This document shows positions 5,094-5,106 of a stretch of DNA of 5,106 bases, one piece after another (within the stretch, counting starts at the first letter, position 1; each line of letters opens with the position of its first letter). Made by a program: the position numbers and the translations under genes. The notes beneath the pieces were generated by a model, which worked only from the letters and a program-made list of their open reading frames with translations, was not told where the DNA came from and did not search any database. The DNA is from Bacteroidota bacterium (GTDB lineage Bacteria > Bacteroidota > Bacteroidia > Bacteroidales > JAADJA01): contig JAJRTT010000106.1 in assembly GCA_024278155.1 (NCBI GenBank), positions 1 through 5,106 on the forward strand. The letters are read 5' to 3'.

Positions 5094-5106
5094 CGGAATA
5101 ATTAAG

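Overview
The window looks like a piece of chromosome from a member of the Bacteroidota. The reasons are a Bacteroidota-style ribosomal protein L28, a C-terminal type IX secretion (T9SS) sorting domain, a CarboxypepD_reg-like protein, a lipoprotein with an acidic stretch after the lipobox Cys, and promoter boxes of the TAnnTTTG type. It is AT-rich between genes. I cannot name the genus.

Left part (minus strand, 1-1237). At the left edge is a short, apparently truncated frame resembling the N-terminus of a four-helix-bundle (23S rRNA intervening-sequence) protein. Just upstream of it is a tandem array of thirteen 7-bp units (126-215). The last unit of the array also supplies the final codons and the stop of the next gene, a secreted CarboxypepD_reg-like protein (207-848). 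Next come a strong hairpin-plus-T-run terminator (940-972) and rpmB (1004-1237), which therefore looks monocistronic. The interval 1238-1553 is a divergent regulatory region with candidate promoters and no gene.

Middle (plus strand, 1554-3595). Two paralogous GH113-like TIM-barrel glycoside hydrolases overlap by 16 bp and are probably translated together. Both keep the two catalytic Glu residues. The first has a plain, weak signal peptide and the second is a lipoprotein, so the pair probably works in different compartments on related substrates. No SusC/SusD or other polysaccharide-utilisation gene is visible here.

Right part (plus strand, 3596-5106). A DUF547 protein follows, with its own candidate promoter. 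Its last 33 conserved residues lie in the -1 frame, and the switch falls exactly on the heptamer A AAA AAG (4355-4361). After it is what looks like the collapsed remains of a large secreted protein: a signal peptide and the start of a lamin-tail domain (4559-4723), a stop and frame change, then a complete T9SS sorting domain (ending 5058). A good -7 box at 5086-5093 points to another gene starting beyond the window.

The items most worth following up are the frameshift site in the DUF547 gene, the heptamer array beside the four-helix-bundle remnant, and the tandem hydrolase pair with split localisation.
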